Part shown: piece after piece, positions 27,820-39,100 of the stretch
Numbering within the stretch: position 1 is the first letter of the stretch
How the letters are laid out: every line of letters begins with the position of its first letter
Source of the DNA: Methylophaga sp.
GTDB taxonomy: Bacteria > Pseudomonadota > Gammaproteobacteria > Nitrosococcales > Methylophagaceae
Assembly (NCBI GenBank): GCA_002733715.2
Contig: NVWQ02000079.1
Span: forward strand, 1 to 64,000
Length of the DNA stretch: 64,000 bases
Direction of reading: 5' to 3'
Position numbers and translations under genes: made by a program
Notes under the pieces: model-generated
The model's database searches: none
Seen by the model: the letters and a program-made list of their open reading frames with translations, nothing else
Told to the model about the DNA's origin: nothing

Positions 27820-29009
27820 TGTCTGAAATACTTAATGAAGCTGATGTACTCGCAATTTCTGATGAAGATTTTATGAAACTACCTCCTGAACCTGAGTATC
27901 AGGAAGAAATAGTTCCTGTAGTAGAGGATGAAACTCCTCCTGTAGATATTAATGCAGAGGAAATTTTACCTGAACCTGCTGAAGAATTAGTTGAAGGTGA
28001 AATTCCTCCTACTAACGATGATGATGAGGATAATTTTATTCCTTCATCTGAACCAGAAGGTGAGGAGTTTAATCCTAGTAATTTAAAAACAGAAGTAACT
28101 GAACCAGATAAGGAAAAAGTTACAGAGCCTGAAGTTGAACCAAAAACAGTTGAAGTAATTACACCTGGTTCAGAAATTAATTATGAAGAAGCTTATAAAC
28201 AGATTATGGCTCCCTTCAAAGCAAATGGAAAAGAAGTATCATTAGATAATCCAGAGCAAGTAATTCAACTTATGCAAATGGGTGCTAATTATACTAAGAA
28301 ATTACAAGCATTACAGCCATCACTTAAATTGGTTAAGATGCTTGAAAATAATGATTTACTTGACGAAGGAAAACTTTCTTATCTGATTGATCTTGATAAG
28401 AAGAAACCTGAAGCAATTAATCAACTAGTTAAAGACAGTAAAATAGATCCATTAGATCTAGATGTTACTGGTGATGCTAGTTACGAAGCAAGTGACCATA
28501 GTGTCTCTGATGTTGATATGAATTTTGATAGAGCAGTAAGTGAAGTAATTTCATCTGACTCTGGAAAAGCAGTATTAACAGAAATTGATTCTTCATGGGA
28601 TACAAAAAGTAAGGACATGATATTCAATGATCCTGATATTCTGCGATTTGTTGCTAAACAAAAACAACACGGTATCTTTGATGCTGTTGTTGCTGAAGTG
28701 GACAAACAAAGAATGTTGGGTAATCTCAATGATATGCCATACATCCGAGCTTATATCCAAGTAGGTCAAGAAATGGATAAGAATGGTGCTTTTAATAAAG
28801 TCACGACTCCAGCAACATCAGCTCTGAGTAAACGTGTTATTGAAACTAAAGTTGCTACTCGTAATAACATTGCTCCTGCTAGCAATGCACAAGTTAAAGC
28901 TGTTGCGCCTGTACGTACAGCTCCTAAGAAGATAAAACAGGAAATCAACCCTCTCAGTATGTCTGATGAGGATTTTATGAAAAATGATAAGATATCTCAG
29001 TATATCTAA
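27819..29009 (+). CDS. probable scaffolding protein (N4 gp57-like), 396 aa
   Basis: Directly upstream of the capsid gene. The first 120 residues are highly acidic and proline-rich (for example EEILPEPAEELVEGEIPPTN), then come helical segments and a basic C-terminal part (APVRTAPKKIKQEINP) ending SMSDEDFMKNDKISQYI. The sequence ISDEDFMKLP near the N-terminus is echoed by MSDEDFMKN at the C-terminus, a repeated short motif. A charged helical protein before the capsid gene with a basic C-terminus is typical of scaffolds. Confidence 0.8.
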   Translation: MSEILNEADVLAISDEDFMKLPPEPEYQEEIVPVVEDETPPVDINAEEILPEPAEELVEGEIPPTNDDDEDNFIPSSEPEGEEFNPSNLKTEVTEPDKEKVTEPEVEPKTVEVITPGSEINYEEAYKQIMAPFKANGKEVSLDNPEQVIQLMQMGANYTKKLQALQPSLKLVKMLENNDLLDEGKLSYLIDLDKKKPEAINQLVKDSKIDPLDLDVTGDASYEASDHSVSDVDMNFDRAVSEVISSDSGKAVLTEIDSSWDTKSKDMIFNDPDILRFVAKQKQHGIFDAVVAEVDKQRMLGNLNDMPYIRAYIQVGQEMDKNGAFNKVTTPATSALSKRVIETKVATRNNIAPASNAQVKAVAPVRTAPKKIKQEINPLSMSDEDFMKNDKISQYI

Positions 29010-29030
29010 TCATGTTTAAGGATTAAAATT

Positions 29031-30215
29031 ATGGCTGATCATCAGCAATATAATGCCCCTCCAGGTACAGCCTCAGATGTTGGGCCTCAAATGAATACAT
29101 TCTACTGGCACAAACGTGCCTTAGTAGAAGCAGCTAAAGAGCAGTTTTTCACTCCTCTTGCAGATACGATTACAATGCCTAAGCATTTTGGTAAAATGAT
29201 TAAAGTTTATCATTATATTCCTTTACTTGATGAACGTAACGTTAATGATCAAGGTCTTGATGCTGCTGGTGCAACCATCACTGATGGTAACTTGTATGGT
29301 TCAAGTAAAGACGTTGGTACAATTACTGGTAAACTACCTACACTGACTGAAAATGGTGGACGTGTTAACCGTGTTGGTTTCACACGTATTGAGCTTTCTG
29401 GTACAATTCAAAAATTTGGTATTTTCACTGAATTTACTCAAGAATCTTTTGACTTTGATTCAGATTCAGAATTGTATGGTCACTTGTCACGTGAACTTGT
29501 TACTGGTGCTACACAACTTACTGAAGCGGTGCTTCAGAAAGATCTTTTAGCTGGTGCTGGTGTAATTGTATATTCAGGTGCTGCTACTTCTCAGGTGACT
29601 GTTACAGGTGCTGGTGCTACACCTTCTGTAGTTGATTATGACGATCTTATGCGTCTATCAATTACACTTGATGAAAATCGTACACCTAAACAAACGAAGG
29701 TCATTAATGGCTCTCGTATGATTGATACACGTACTATTAGTTCAGGTCGTGTGATGTTTATTGGTTCAGAGCTTCAAATGCTTTTGAATAAAATGGTTGA
29801 TTCATTTGGTGACAAAGCATTCATTCCAGTTCATCAATATGGTGATGCTGGTACGATCATGAATGGTGAGATCGGTATGATTGATCAGTTCCGTATCATT
29901 GTTGTTCCTGAAATGCTTCATTGGGCAGGTGAAGGTGCTGCTGAAGGTACTAATCCTGGTTATCGTGCTACTGGTGGTAATTATGATGTATATCCAATGC
30001 TTGTTGTTGGTGACAAATCATTTACTACAATTGGTTTCCAAACTGATGGTAAAACTGTTAAGTTTAAAATCACTACTAAGATGCCTGGTAAAGCTGTAGC
30101 AGATCGTAATGATCCGTTTGGTGAAACTGGTTTCAGTTCAATCAAATGGTACTATGGTACAATGATCTTGCGTTCTGAACGTTTGGCTCTTATCAAAACA
30201 GTTGCTCCACAGTAA
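29031..30215 (+). CDS. major capsid protein (N4 gp56-like), 394 aa
   Basis: Length and position match the N4 capsid protein, an HK97-fold protein. It starts [20 protein letters not shown] after AAGGATTAAAATT, with blocks such as [20 protein letters not shown] and [20 protein letters not shown], characteristic of this capsid group. It is followed by a strong terminator, allowing high-level expression. Codon use is the most biased of the window, with GGT, GCT and CGT favoured, fitting an abundant protein. Confidence 0.93.
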   Translation: MADHQQYNAPPGTASDVGPQMNTFYWHKRALVEAAKEQFFTPLADTITMPKHFGKMIKVYHYIPLLDERNVNDQGLDAAGATITDGNLYGSSKDVGTITGKLPTLTENGGRVNRVGFTRIELSGTIQKFGIFTEFTQESFDFDSDSELYGHLSRELVTGATQLTEAVLQKDLLAGAGVIVYSGAATSQVTVTGAGATPSVVDYDDLMRLSITLDENRTPKQTKVINGSRMIDTRTISSGRVMFIGSELQMLLNKMVDSFGDKAFIPVHQYGDAGTIMNGEIGMIDQFRIIVVPEMLHWAGEGAAEGTNPGYRATGGNYDVYPMLVVGDKSFTTIGFQTDGKTVKFKITTKMPGKAVADRNDPFGETGFSSIKWYYGTMILRSERLALIKTVAPQ

Positions 30216-30228
30216 TTGTAACAACACT

Positions 30229-30265
30229 GAGGGAGGGTTAATATCCTCCCTCTTAAATTTTATTT
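30229..30265 (+). terminator. rho-independent terminator after capsid gene
   Basis: 8-bp GC-rich stem GAGGGAGG/CCTCCCTC (30229-30236, 30245-30252) with loop GTTAATAT, followed by TTAAATTTTATTT. Likely limits read-through so that capsid mRNA is in excess. Confidence 0.9.
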
Positions 30266-30281
30266 AAATAAGGAAATTCAA

Positions 30282-30845
30282 ATGTCTGATATAGATAATA
30301 ATGAACAAGTCCAAGAAGTAGACCAACTCACTGTTCTTAAAGCTCGTGCTTCAACAATGGGTATTACATTCTCTGGAAATATTGGTATTGATAAGCTTCG
30401 TGCTAAAATTGAAGAAGCACAAAAACCATCAGAAGAAAAAGTAGCTGCTGTTACTAATACACTAACTAAAGATCAAGCTCTACGAGCTAGTTTAAAGAAA
30501 GAACAGACTGCTCTAGTACGTGTACGTATTGCTAACCTGAACCCTCTTAAACGTGACTTAAAAGGCGAATTTATTTCAGTTGGTAATAAGTATATTGGTA
30601 CGATCCGTAAATTCATTCCATTTGGTGAAGAAACAGATCAAGGATATCATATTGAAAAAATTCTTCTTACTGAATTAAAAAGTCGTAAATTCCAATCAAT
30701 TTCTACTTCTACTAAAGGTGGTAAGATTAAGATTGACAATCGCATGGTTCCTGAATTTTCAATTGAAGTTCTTGAACCTTTAACAAAAGAACAGTTACTT
30801 GAATTGAAAACAACTCAAGGTGCTGCTGAACGTTTTGAAAGTTAA
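30282..30845 (+). CDS. N4 gp55-like protein, 187 aa
   Basis: The N-terminus (LTVLKARASTMGITFSGNIG, then DKLRAKIEEA) looks like a small SAP/HeH-type helical module. The rest is beta-rich with basic patches (ALVRVRIANLNPLKRDLKGE). In N4 order it corresponds to gp55. Possibly a DNA-binding or capsid-associated protein; the HeH suggestion is by pattern only. Confidence 0.65.
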   Translation: MSDIDNNEQVQEVDQLTVLKARASTMGITFSGNIGIDKLRAKIEEAQKPSEEKVAAVTNTLTKDQALRASLKKEQTALVRVRIANLNPLKRDLKGEFISVGNKYIGTIRKFIPFGEETDQGYHIEKILLTELKSRKFQSISTSTKGGKIKIDNRMVPEFSIEVLEPLTKEQLLELKTTQGAAERFES

Positions 30846-30849
30846 TTAA

Positions 30850-31722
30850 ATGCCTAATACAACATCATGCGGATCAGATATTCTAGCACTAGAGTTGGCA
30901 ACTAATTTAGATAATACAATAGGTAATAATTTACCTATTGTTGATCTAGCTAGTGCTACATTTTTACTTCCAACTACACTTTATCCTGCTGTTAATAGTT
31001 TAAATATTAGCGACTTAACCGATAAAACTGTTGATGGTAATGGTTCATTTGATGTTGTAATGGCGTCTATTCATAATCATTTAGATGCCGAATTTAGAGC
31101 AAATCGTATTACTGGTGAACAGTATACGAAAGCTTATATTGAACTTACTGTTGCTGCATTAAGTACAGCAAATCAATTTATTCTTGAAAAAGATAATAGC
31201 TATTGGCAATCAGTTATAGCTCAGAACCAGGCTAAGAAAGCTGAAATTGAGGCTGTAGTAGCTGCGGTACAGTTAGAGACCTATAAGGCTCAAATGATAA
31301 CTGCACGTTATCAACTCGAAGCTATGAAATCTGATGCTGCTTTAAATAAACTTAAGTTAGCAAGTGAAGATGCTAAATTCTGTCATGTTAAAACTCAAAC
31401 AGAATTAGGACAAAAACAAATAATACAAATTGAAGCTCAAACTGTTTTGGTTCAAGAACAACTTGAATCTCAACGTGCGCAAACAAGAGATACACATCTT
31501 GATGGATCACCAATATTAGGAAATCTAGGTAAACAAAAAGATTTGTATGGTCAACAAATTAAATCATATCAAGCAGATACAGAATACAAAACAGCTAAAA
31601 TGTATTTGGATGCATGGATTACACAAAAAACTTTAGACGATGGTTTAGCTGCTCCTACAGAACTTCAAAATTCTACTATAAATAGTGTGATGTCTGCTAT
31701 GAGAACTAATAATGGATTATAA
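30850..31722 (+). CDS. N4 gp54-like internal virion protein, 290 aa
   Basis: Helical throughout with many alanine and glutamine residues (AKKAEIEAVVAAVQLETYKA). In N4 the product at this place is a minor virion protein near the portal. The sequence VMASIHNHLDAEFRANRITG is a distinctive block. It starts four bases after the previous stop. Confidence 0.7.
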   Translation: MPNTTSCGSDILALELATNLDNTIGNNLPIVDLASATFLLPTTLYPAVNSLNISDLTDKTVDGNGSFDVVMASIHNHLDAEFRANRITGEQYTKAYIELTVAALSTANQFILEKDNSYWQSVIAQNQAKKAEIEAVVAAVQLETYKAQMITARYQLEAMKSDAALNKLKLASEDAKFCHVKTQTELGQKQIIQIEAQTVLVQEQLESQRAQTRDTHLDGSPILGNLGKQKDLYGQQIKSYQADTEYKTAKMYLDAWITQKTLDDGLAAPTELQNSTINSVMSAMRTNNGL

Positions 31723-31724
31723 TA

Positions 31725-33764
31725 ATGGGTACAACAATTGCAGTATCATCTGTCGTATATCCATTATTTGGTGAAGATAACGATATTAATTATACTAAAT
31801 CTGTTATTTTAGGTTTTCAAATAAGTGGTAATACCCATAAAAAATATCTTGGTGAAACATTAGTTAAGGCTCAACTTAATGGCCCAACAATGGATCAACG
31901 TAGGTATTTTAATTGGGCCAAAAAGAATTATGAATTAGGTCTTCCGAAGAGTTCATCTAATACTCAGGTCATTCAAGATACGTCCTCAATACAATTAATA
32001 CTTCCTGGTTCAAATCCTGTAATTGATAGCTCTGTAATTACTCATGCTGATATTATTTATTGGGCAGAGCAGTATATACTTATAAATCAACCATCAGAAT
32101 ACAACACTAATTGGACTGCTGACTACATTGGTACAAATGTAATTATACAATTTGTAAGTGGATCTACTGTATCTTTTATACCCCAAGATTTTGATAAAAC
32201 AGCTAACTATGTTGTGACTTATTATCATGCTGGTTCAAATAACTTTGTATTTATATATAAGTTTGGTTCAGGTAATACAGATATAGATAGTATTCTATAT
32301 ATATCCGAAGATTATGAGCCAGAATATTTTCCATTTATTCCTTTACGTTTAGATAATAAATCTATATCTGATCCTGCGTTTGCACAGGATATTTATCCTG
32401 ATTGTGTAAAAGCTTTTAAAAAAGCTACTAACAGTGATCTTGAAGATATTTTAGAAAAAATAGAAGAGAATGATAATATAGCTGATATTGATTATGCTTT
32501 TATGATCAGTGGTATTCATGCAGGTACTTCTGATAAATCAGGTAAATTATATATATATAATTATTTAAAAAATATAAGTTTAAAACAACAAACCCAGGGA
32601 TTGATATATGATAATTGGGTATCTGCTGGTTCAGTGCCTTTAGATATACCTGTAAAAACAACAATTAGAATTCAATCAATAAACTCAGATATAGATAATT
32701 ATGATATTTCAATTTCTTGGTTAAATATTCATGAATCATTTCATACAGGTTTAGGTAAAGTAGATGCTAAAACAGGAGATTTGTGGTGGGAAAGTGTAGC
32801 AGGATTTGTTACAGAATTTTATTTATTTAAACAGGTAAGTTCTACAAAATATACTAAACTTAGAATTACTAATTTGAGTATGCATAATTATGTTTATAAG
32901 GCTAACACAGTTTACTCTACATTGGGTAATGCAATAGATGGATCAGAAGAAGGTGAAGGGTTTATATTTCCTTTACATTATCCAACTATAAAAAAATTAC
33001 CGTTAACACATGCAAATCAAATTGTTTCAATCTCGTCAATGATTGTTTTTAATACATATCAAATTCATAAACAAAAGTGGTATGAATCATTCTGGTTCAA
33101 ACTATTTGTATTTGTAGCAGCTATTGCTATCTCAGTTCTTACAGGAGGTGTAGGAGCAAGCACTGTAGGCTTACTTGGTACAAATATAGCAGTAGGTAGT
33201 GCATTGGGTTTAACAGGTACTGTAGCAGTGATTATAGGAGCAGTTGTTAATGCTGCTGCTGCAATTATATTAACATCATTAATTCAAGCAGGCGCAATAG
33301 CATTATTTGGTGATAAATTAGGATCAATAATTGGTACAATTGTTGGTTTTATGGCAATACAGGTAGGCATGAGTTTTGCTCAATCTGGGTTTACATCAGT
33401 AAACTGGGGAAATATGTTACGTGCAGAAAACTTATTGAAACTAACACAAGTAAGTGTTAATGCTTATTCTAAGTGGTTAAATGCAGATACCCAAGAAATA
33501 AAATTGCAGGGTATCAAATCTAAAGAAGAATATGATGTAGAAATGGAAGAGATCCAAGATCTAACTTCTGAGTTGATTGGTAACAGTATGTTAATAGATC
33601 CAATTACATTTACAAATTCATCTAATAATGATAATTTTATACAAGAACCAGTTGATTTATTTCTTCGAAGAACCTTATTAACTGGTAGTGAAATTGTAGA
33701 GTTAAGTCAAAATATGATCTCAGATTTTGCTGAAATTACATTAGAATTACCAAAATTAACTTAA
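31725..33764 (+). CDS. N4 gp53-like virion protein with hydrophobic region, 679 aa
   Basis: Residues about 1-440 are mixed alpha/beta with many tyrosines. Residues about 455-560 form a long apolar stretch (FKLFVFVAAIAISVLTGGVG, VGSALGLTGTVAVIIGAVVN, IIGTIVGFMAIQVGMSFAQS) with repeated small residues, as in proteins that enter or line a membrane channel. By analogy with T7 core proteins it might help pass the DNA and RNAP through the envelope. Position matches N4 gp53. Confidence 0.7.
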   Translation: MGTTIAVSSVVYPLFGEDNDINYTKSVILGFQISGNTHKKYLGETLVKAQLNGPTMDQRRYFNWAKKNYELGLPKSSSNTQVIQDTSSIQLILPGSNPVIDSSVITHADIIYWAEQYILINQPSEYNTNWTADYIGTNVIIQFVSGSTVSFIPQDFDKTANYVVTYYHAGSNNFVFIYKFGSGNTDIDSILYISEDYEPEYFPFIPLRLDNKSISDPAFAQDIYPDCVKAFKKATNSDLEDILEKIEENDNIADIDYAFMISGIHAGTSDKSGKLYIYNYLKNISLKQQTQGLIYDNWVSAGSVPLDIPVKTTIRIQSINSDIDNYDISISWLNIHESFHTGLGKVDAKTGDLWWESVAGFVTEFYLFKQVSSTKYTKLRITNLSMHNYVYKANTVYSTLGNAIDGSEEGEGFIFPLHYPTIKKLPLTHANQIVSISSMIVFNTYQIHKQKWYESFWFKLFVFVAAIAISVLTGGVGASTVGLLGTNIAVGSALGLTGTVAVIIGAVVNAAAAIILTSLIQAGAIALFGDKLGSIIGTIVGFMAIQVGMSFAQSGFTSVNWGNMLRAENLLKLTQVSVNAYSKWLNADTQEIKLQGIKSKEEYDVEMEEIQDLTSELIGNSMLIDPITFTNSSNNDNFIQEPVDLFLRRTLLTGSEIVELSQNMISDFAEITLELPKLT

Positions 33765-33774
33765 AGGAATTAAT

Positions 33775-34227
33775 ATGTATCCCAACACAAATGGTTTTCA
33801 GCCAATTATCCCACAAAATCAAATATCTGAAAATATGTTACAGGGATTGGATTCAAATCAATCTCAATTACATGACATGGATTTTGGTTATGGTATGGAT
33901 CAATATGGTGGTAACCAACCTCAACAACAAGGTGGTACTAATTACTTTGGTCAAAATGGTAGCGGTGGAGGAGGTGGTTTAAATCTTTCTGGTCTACAAG
34001 CTATATCCAGTATGATTGGTACAATTGGTGGGTTATTTAATTCATTCCAAGCTAATAAATTAGCGAAAGAAACATTTCAATTTAAAAAAGATGCTTATGG
34101 TACTAATCTTAAAAATAGTACACAACAGTATAATACAACACTAGAAGATAGAATTCGTTCACGTTATGTAACTGAAGGTAGAGCATCAGGTGAAGCTGAT
34201 CAATATCTTAAAAATCATAATCTATAA
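33775..34227 (+). CDS. N4 gp52-like virion protein, 150 aa
   Basis: N-terminal half rich in Asn, Gln and Gly (MDQYGGNQPQQQGGTNYFGQ), then a short apolar glycine segment (GLQAISSMIGTIGGLFNSFQ) and a charged C-terminus. Low complexity and order match N4 gp52, a minor head protein. The role is inferred from place only. Confidence 0.65.
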   Translation: MYPNTNGFQPIIPQNQISENMLQGLDSNQSQLHDMDFGYGMDQYGGNQPQQQGGTNYFGQNGSGGGGGLNLSGLQAISSMIGTIGGLFNSFQANKLAKETFQFKKDAYGTNLKNSTQQYNTTLEDRIRSRYVTEGRASGEADQYLKNHNL

Positions 34228-34238
34228 GGATTAAATTA

Positions 34239-36080
34239 ATGGTCGTACCTCGTTGGCAGAACATAGCTGCACCTAATTTTGGAGATGTATCTTCTCTTTT
34301 ATCTAATGCTTCTAGTAGTTGGAATAGAGCTTTTGATCGTGCTGATAAAGGTTTTAATAGTTTTCGTAAATCTAATCAAGAAGAGAAAAGTAATGCCGTT
34401 ATAGCTGATCTTGCTCGTGTTGGTTCAGAAGGTGATATTGAAGGTTTTCTTAGTAACCTCAATATTAACTCAGCAGATATGACACCCGAACTTGCTCAGT
34501 CTATAGCTAATATTCGGGGTACTGCTCAAGGATATGACACTAATAGATTGAACCAAGGTGGTATATCTGCACGAACTAATGCTACACGTAATAGAGACTC
34601 GCGTGATCAAACGAGTTTTTCTCGTGGTATTCATAGAGAGAATTCTCAATCAGATTTACTTCTTGCAGGTCTTGCTCCTGAATCATTAGTAGGTTCAGAG
34701 AGTGGTGGTAATTTTAAAGCTAAAAATAATGCTACTGGTTCTTCTGGTCGTAAAGGTCATTTTGGAAGAGTTCAATTTGGTAAAGATAGATTTGATGAAG
34801 CTATAAGAGCAGGTGCAATTCCTCGTGGTATGTCTCCTGAACAATTCCTTAACAATCCAGCAGTTCAACGTGATGCTGAAGCATGGCATTTTGGTGATAT
34901 AGGTAAACGTATTGATGAAAAAAATCTTATGCGTTATGAGGGTAAAGTTATTAATGGTACGCCTATGACTCGTGACGGTATGATTGCTGTTGCTCATTTG
35001 GGTGGATTTGGTGGATTACAAAAATATTTATCTTCTAATGGTAATTATAATCCTACAGATGGACATACTCGTTTATCTGATTATGCTAAACAACATGCAG
35101 GATCATCAACTGTTAATCGTCCAAATACACCACCTCAACAAAGTGGTTTTAACACTGCTGTGAGACGTGTTCTTGAAAATGGTGGGTTACTTTCACCAGC
35201 AGATGTTACTGCTGTTCGTGATGCTACTATAGGAGCAGATAACAAACAACGTGCTGCTGATGATTTAAGTAGATCCCGTGATCAAGTTTTTGAACAAAAT
35301 CAGTATAAATTTAGTAAAAATTCCCAACGTGATGAACAAGTTGAGATTGGTAGAAATAGTGCTTCTGGTTATATTGCTGATAGTATTGATGCAGATCAAG
35401 CTACACGTAAAATTCAAAATTCTGATATGTCTCCTGAAGCTAAAGCTGAAGCTTTGAACCAGGTAAATTCATATTCATTTGATGCTCCAGAAGGTACTGG
35501 TTATTCTCTTGAAGAGTTGGGACTTAAAGGTTTTGGTGGTATTGAGCAAGATATTTCAGAACAGATTGCTACTCATGAACGTGATCTTTCAAAAGATGTG
35601 GGTGTACGGTTGGCTTCTGTAGCTAGTTCATCTGATGATAAATATACAGTCCTGCAAGGTCTGTACTCTGATAGTAAGCTAGAACCTGCTCAAATATCTT
35701 CAGCATATGAATCTATTGAAATTGATTTAAAAGAAGCTGGTATCAATACTACACCAGCAGAAATTGTTCAATTAATGAAAGAATCAATTAGTGATGATAA
35801 TTGGTTTGGTGGGTTATTTGGTTCTGATTTTGAAGCAGATAAAAAGAAAGCAGTTAGATTAGCAAAAGATTATCTTACAGAAGATGGTAGAAAAGCTACT
35901 ACTAATATAGCTAATAAATCTAACTCTGCAATACAAAACCTTAACCGTATTAAAACTAGATTTGATAAAGTTAAACAAAATCTAACTAATGGACATTACA
36001 GAGGTAAAAGTTTAGAAAGACAACAAAAATTATATAAGAAACTATATAATGAATTATTAGCATTAGCTGATAATAGGTAA
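34239..36080 (+). CDS. internal virion protein with lysozyme-like domain (N4 gp51-like), 613 aa
   Basis: Residues about 145-285 look like a lytic transglycosylase/lysozyme fold: LVGSESGGNFKAKN (catalytic-type Glu at the S-E-S-G-G motif), SGRKGHFGRVQFGKDRFDEA, EQFLNNPAVQRDAEAWHF and AVAHLGGFGGLQKYL. The rest is helical (long charged C-terminal coil ending YKKLYNELLALADNR). Such virion enzymes open the peptidoglycan when DNA is injected. Upstream neighbour of the virion RNAP, likely ejected with it. Confidence 0.78.
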   Translation: MVVPRWQNIAAPNFGDVSSLLSNASSSWNRAFDRADKGFNSFRKSNQEEKSNAVIADLARVGSEGDIEGFLSNLNINSADMTPELAQSIANIRGTAQGYDTNRLNQGGISARTNATRNRDSRDQTSFSRGIHRENSQSDLLLAGLAPESLVGSESGGNFKAKNNATGSSGRKGHFGRVQFGKDRFDEAIRAGAIPRGMSPEQFLNNPAVQRDAEAWHFGDIGKRIDEKNLMRYEGKVINGTPMTRDGMIAVAHLGGFGGLQKYLSSNGNYNPTDGHTRLSDYAKQHAGSSTVNRPNTPPQQSGFNTAVRRVLENGGLLSPADVTAVRDATIGADNKQRAADDLSRSRDQVFEQNQYKFSKNSQRDEQVEIGRNSASGYIADSIDADQATRKIQNSDMSPEAKAEALNQVNSYSFDAPEGTGYSLEELGLKGFGGIEQDISEQIATHERDLSKDVGVRLASVASSSDDKYTVLQGLYSDSKLEPAQISSAYESIEIDLKEAGINTTPAEIVQLMKESISDDNWFGGLFGSDFEADKKKAVRLAKDYLTEDGRKATTNIANKSNSAIQNLNRIKTRFDKVKQNLTNGHYRGKSLERQQKLYKKLYNELLALADNR

Positions 36081-36128
36081 AATCAACAATAACAAGCTTT
36101 ACAAAATATAGTATTTTAAATACATTAT

Positions 36129-36168
36129 AGAACCAGAGACACAAACAGTTTCTGGTTCTTTTTTTTTT
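36129..36168 (+). terminator. rho-independent terminator before the virion RNAP gene
   Basis: 9-bp stem AGAACCAGA/TCTGGTTCT with a 13-base loop, followed by ten or more T. The stem arms carry the abundant GAACCA/TGGTTC motif. It would reduce transcription into the RNAP gene. Confidence 0.9.
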
Positions 36169-36186
36169 TATAAGGATAATTATCTT

Positions 36187-39100
36187 ATGCCATCTAATAA
36201 TTTCTCAACAACAATGGCTGATTTTAACGCATTACTAGAAGCTTATGATGCACCTGTTCAAACTGTTGAAAGAAGTGTTACTGATCATGAAGCAATGAAT
36301 AATCTATTAGATATACCAGAAGAATTAGCAGCAAGTATTCATGCAGATACTGATTTAAGTAAGACCACTGAAGCACAAGATATAGGTGGTTTAAGTCATT
36401 TACAGTTTATACGTAAATATGGTGAAGAAACTGCTAATAGACGTTTTGAAGTTAATAAATCTATTATCACTTTTAATGATAAAATTAATAGTGATCGTAC
36501 AAATACTCAAATAGCCACTGATGCAGGACTTGATGTAACAGCAGGTGTTACTGGTACAGTAGGTTCAACAGCTTCATTGATTGCTGGTGGTCTTGAATAT
36601 GCTAATGATAAAATATTTACAGCACCAATGGGTGCATTAGCTGACATGCTTGGTTTTGATGATCTTGCAAAAGATCTCAAGGAAGATGCTAATAATTCTG
36701 TTCTTGGCCCAGCATTAGCACAGGGATCTACTAGAATAACTGAAGCTGTTAAGAGTTATCGTTCTGATGAAATAAATGATCAAACAGAAGCAGCAGCAGT
36801 AATTCGTAAAGTCAAGAAAGATGATAGACAAACAAAATATAATAAATCTATATCGAATGGTGACTCATCTTTTGTAGCAGGTTTGTCACAAATTGGTGGT
36901 GATATTTTTGATGAGTTAAATACGTTAATAGATAATCCAGCTCAAGCTGGATCAGTTGCAGCAGAAGGTATAGGTTCTCTTGTTGCATTTGGTACAGCAG
37001 GTAAGTTTTTTAAAGCAGGTGTTACAGCAACTATTGCTGCTACTGAGGGTGGTGGTGCTTATGTGCAAGCTGCTACTGAAGTCATGGAAATGACTGAAGA
37101 AGAATTAACTGCTACATCTAAAGAGTATGTTAAACTTCGCTCTGATGGTATGGCTCATAGAGATGCTAAGTCAACTATAGCAAATAATGCTGGTATGACT
37201 TCTGCATCTATTGCAGCACCAACTGCTGCATTGATATCTAAAGTTCCTGGACTTTCTGAATTTGAAAATAAAATTCTTAAAGGTACGCCTATCAAAAATG
37301 CAGTTACTTCAATTGCAGGCGAGACTGTTGAAGAAGCAGCTCAAGGAGCTGTTAGTCAAATAGCTTCTAATATTGGTGTTCAAACTACAGCTAAACCTGA
37401 TAAACAAATAACTAAAGATTTAGGTGAAACCATTGCACAAGGTGCTGTTGGTGGTCTAGGTACTGCTGGTATTGTTCAATCCCCTGCTGTTGCAAAACAA
37501 GTAGTTAAAACTGTTGCCAAACCTATTTCTAAAAGTGTTGATAACCGTGTAGAAAAGGTTAAACAAAATCGAGATGATAAATCACCTACAGGTAATAAAG
37601 CTACTGAAGCTGCTGTAGAAGCTACAAATGTTTCGTCTAAAGTAGATGATATTAATTTTAAGGATATTTCTACCGATCCTGAAAACACATTTGATGATAA
37701 AACTAAGCAAGTAATTGAAACTAATGATACAGCAGTTGAACCCAGCCGTATTAGTAAGTTTGTATCTATTGCTAAAGCTTTAGCTTCAAAAGATAGTCCT
37801 CTATCAGCAGATGAAAAACAAAAAGTTAATTTACATCTTGTTAGTGAAAAAGCTATATTTGAATCTTTTGTTAAACAACCTTTACCAGATCATATTGAAA
37901 AACTAGATGATACTGATCCTGTTAAAGTTGATGCAATTGCGGTCAAAGAAAATATTAAGACAGTTTTAAATAGTGATATTCTTAAAGTTGATACTGATAT
38001 TAAGATTGATAGTTCTAAGTTTGATACCCAGGATGTAGTAAAACAAGCTACTCATTTTCCTGGTTCAGTTGATATTAATCAAGTTAATAAAGCTATTACA
38101 GACTTAAACCAAAAAAACAAAACTACAGGTGAAGATCATTCTGTAGCTATTACTGTTTTGCAAGCAGCGTATGATCTTGCAACTCTAAAGAAGAAAGTAA
38201 TTGAAGATACTGAACCAGTTAATGATAAACAAACTGGGGTTGTTGGTAAATCTCAAGCTGATGTGGATCAAGAAGTATTATTTACTGGTAAAAATTTCAC
38301 CGATAAAAAAGGTGAAGTTTATCATGCTCGTGGATTAGAAGAATATGTCCGTGATATTAATGTAGCTATTCAAACAGAGGATTTTACTGATGCACAAATT
38401 ATCATTGAAGAATTAGCTGATTTCTCAAAGAATTATACCAATAAAATAAATGCGTATAATGAGTCAATCAATGCTGATGGTAAATTTGTTACATATGATT
38501 CATACACACCCTTTGGATTATTAGAAGCTACAGAACCTAATGCAGAGAAAGCCTTTGTAATTCAAGGAAATGAGAACTCAGTTAAACTGGCTCAGAATGC
38601 AATGAGTAATGCTCACGCAGTAACTAATTTATATAATAAAATGTTATTTACTCATAAGAATTCTCTTACTGGTTCAGAATTAAGTGTTCCTGTTTTAGAT
38701 GATAAGATTTCATTACCAGAAGCGGAGCAGATTGATTTACCTTTAAATACACCACAGCCTGTTAAAACTACCCCTACAGAGCCAACAATCAAAAAAACAG
38801 AACCAAGTAAGGAAATTATAGAAGAAGCTCCTGAACAGACTAAAATCACAGTTAATAATGATCGATTTAATAAAGCTTACACAATCAATCCTGATAAATC
38901 TGTATTGGTTGGATATACTGAACCTTATGAGCAGCTCAAAGGCAGTTTGACCCTCGGTCAAAGTGCGCCTGCTGCGGCTAAAGTAATAAACTTTATTGAT
39001 TACATTGTCCCTAAATTACACGATAAATTGAATAAACGGTTATCTAAAGTTAAGTATGCTAAAGGAAAACAAGAGAGTGTTTTAGATAAATTAAATGAAG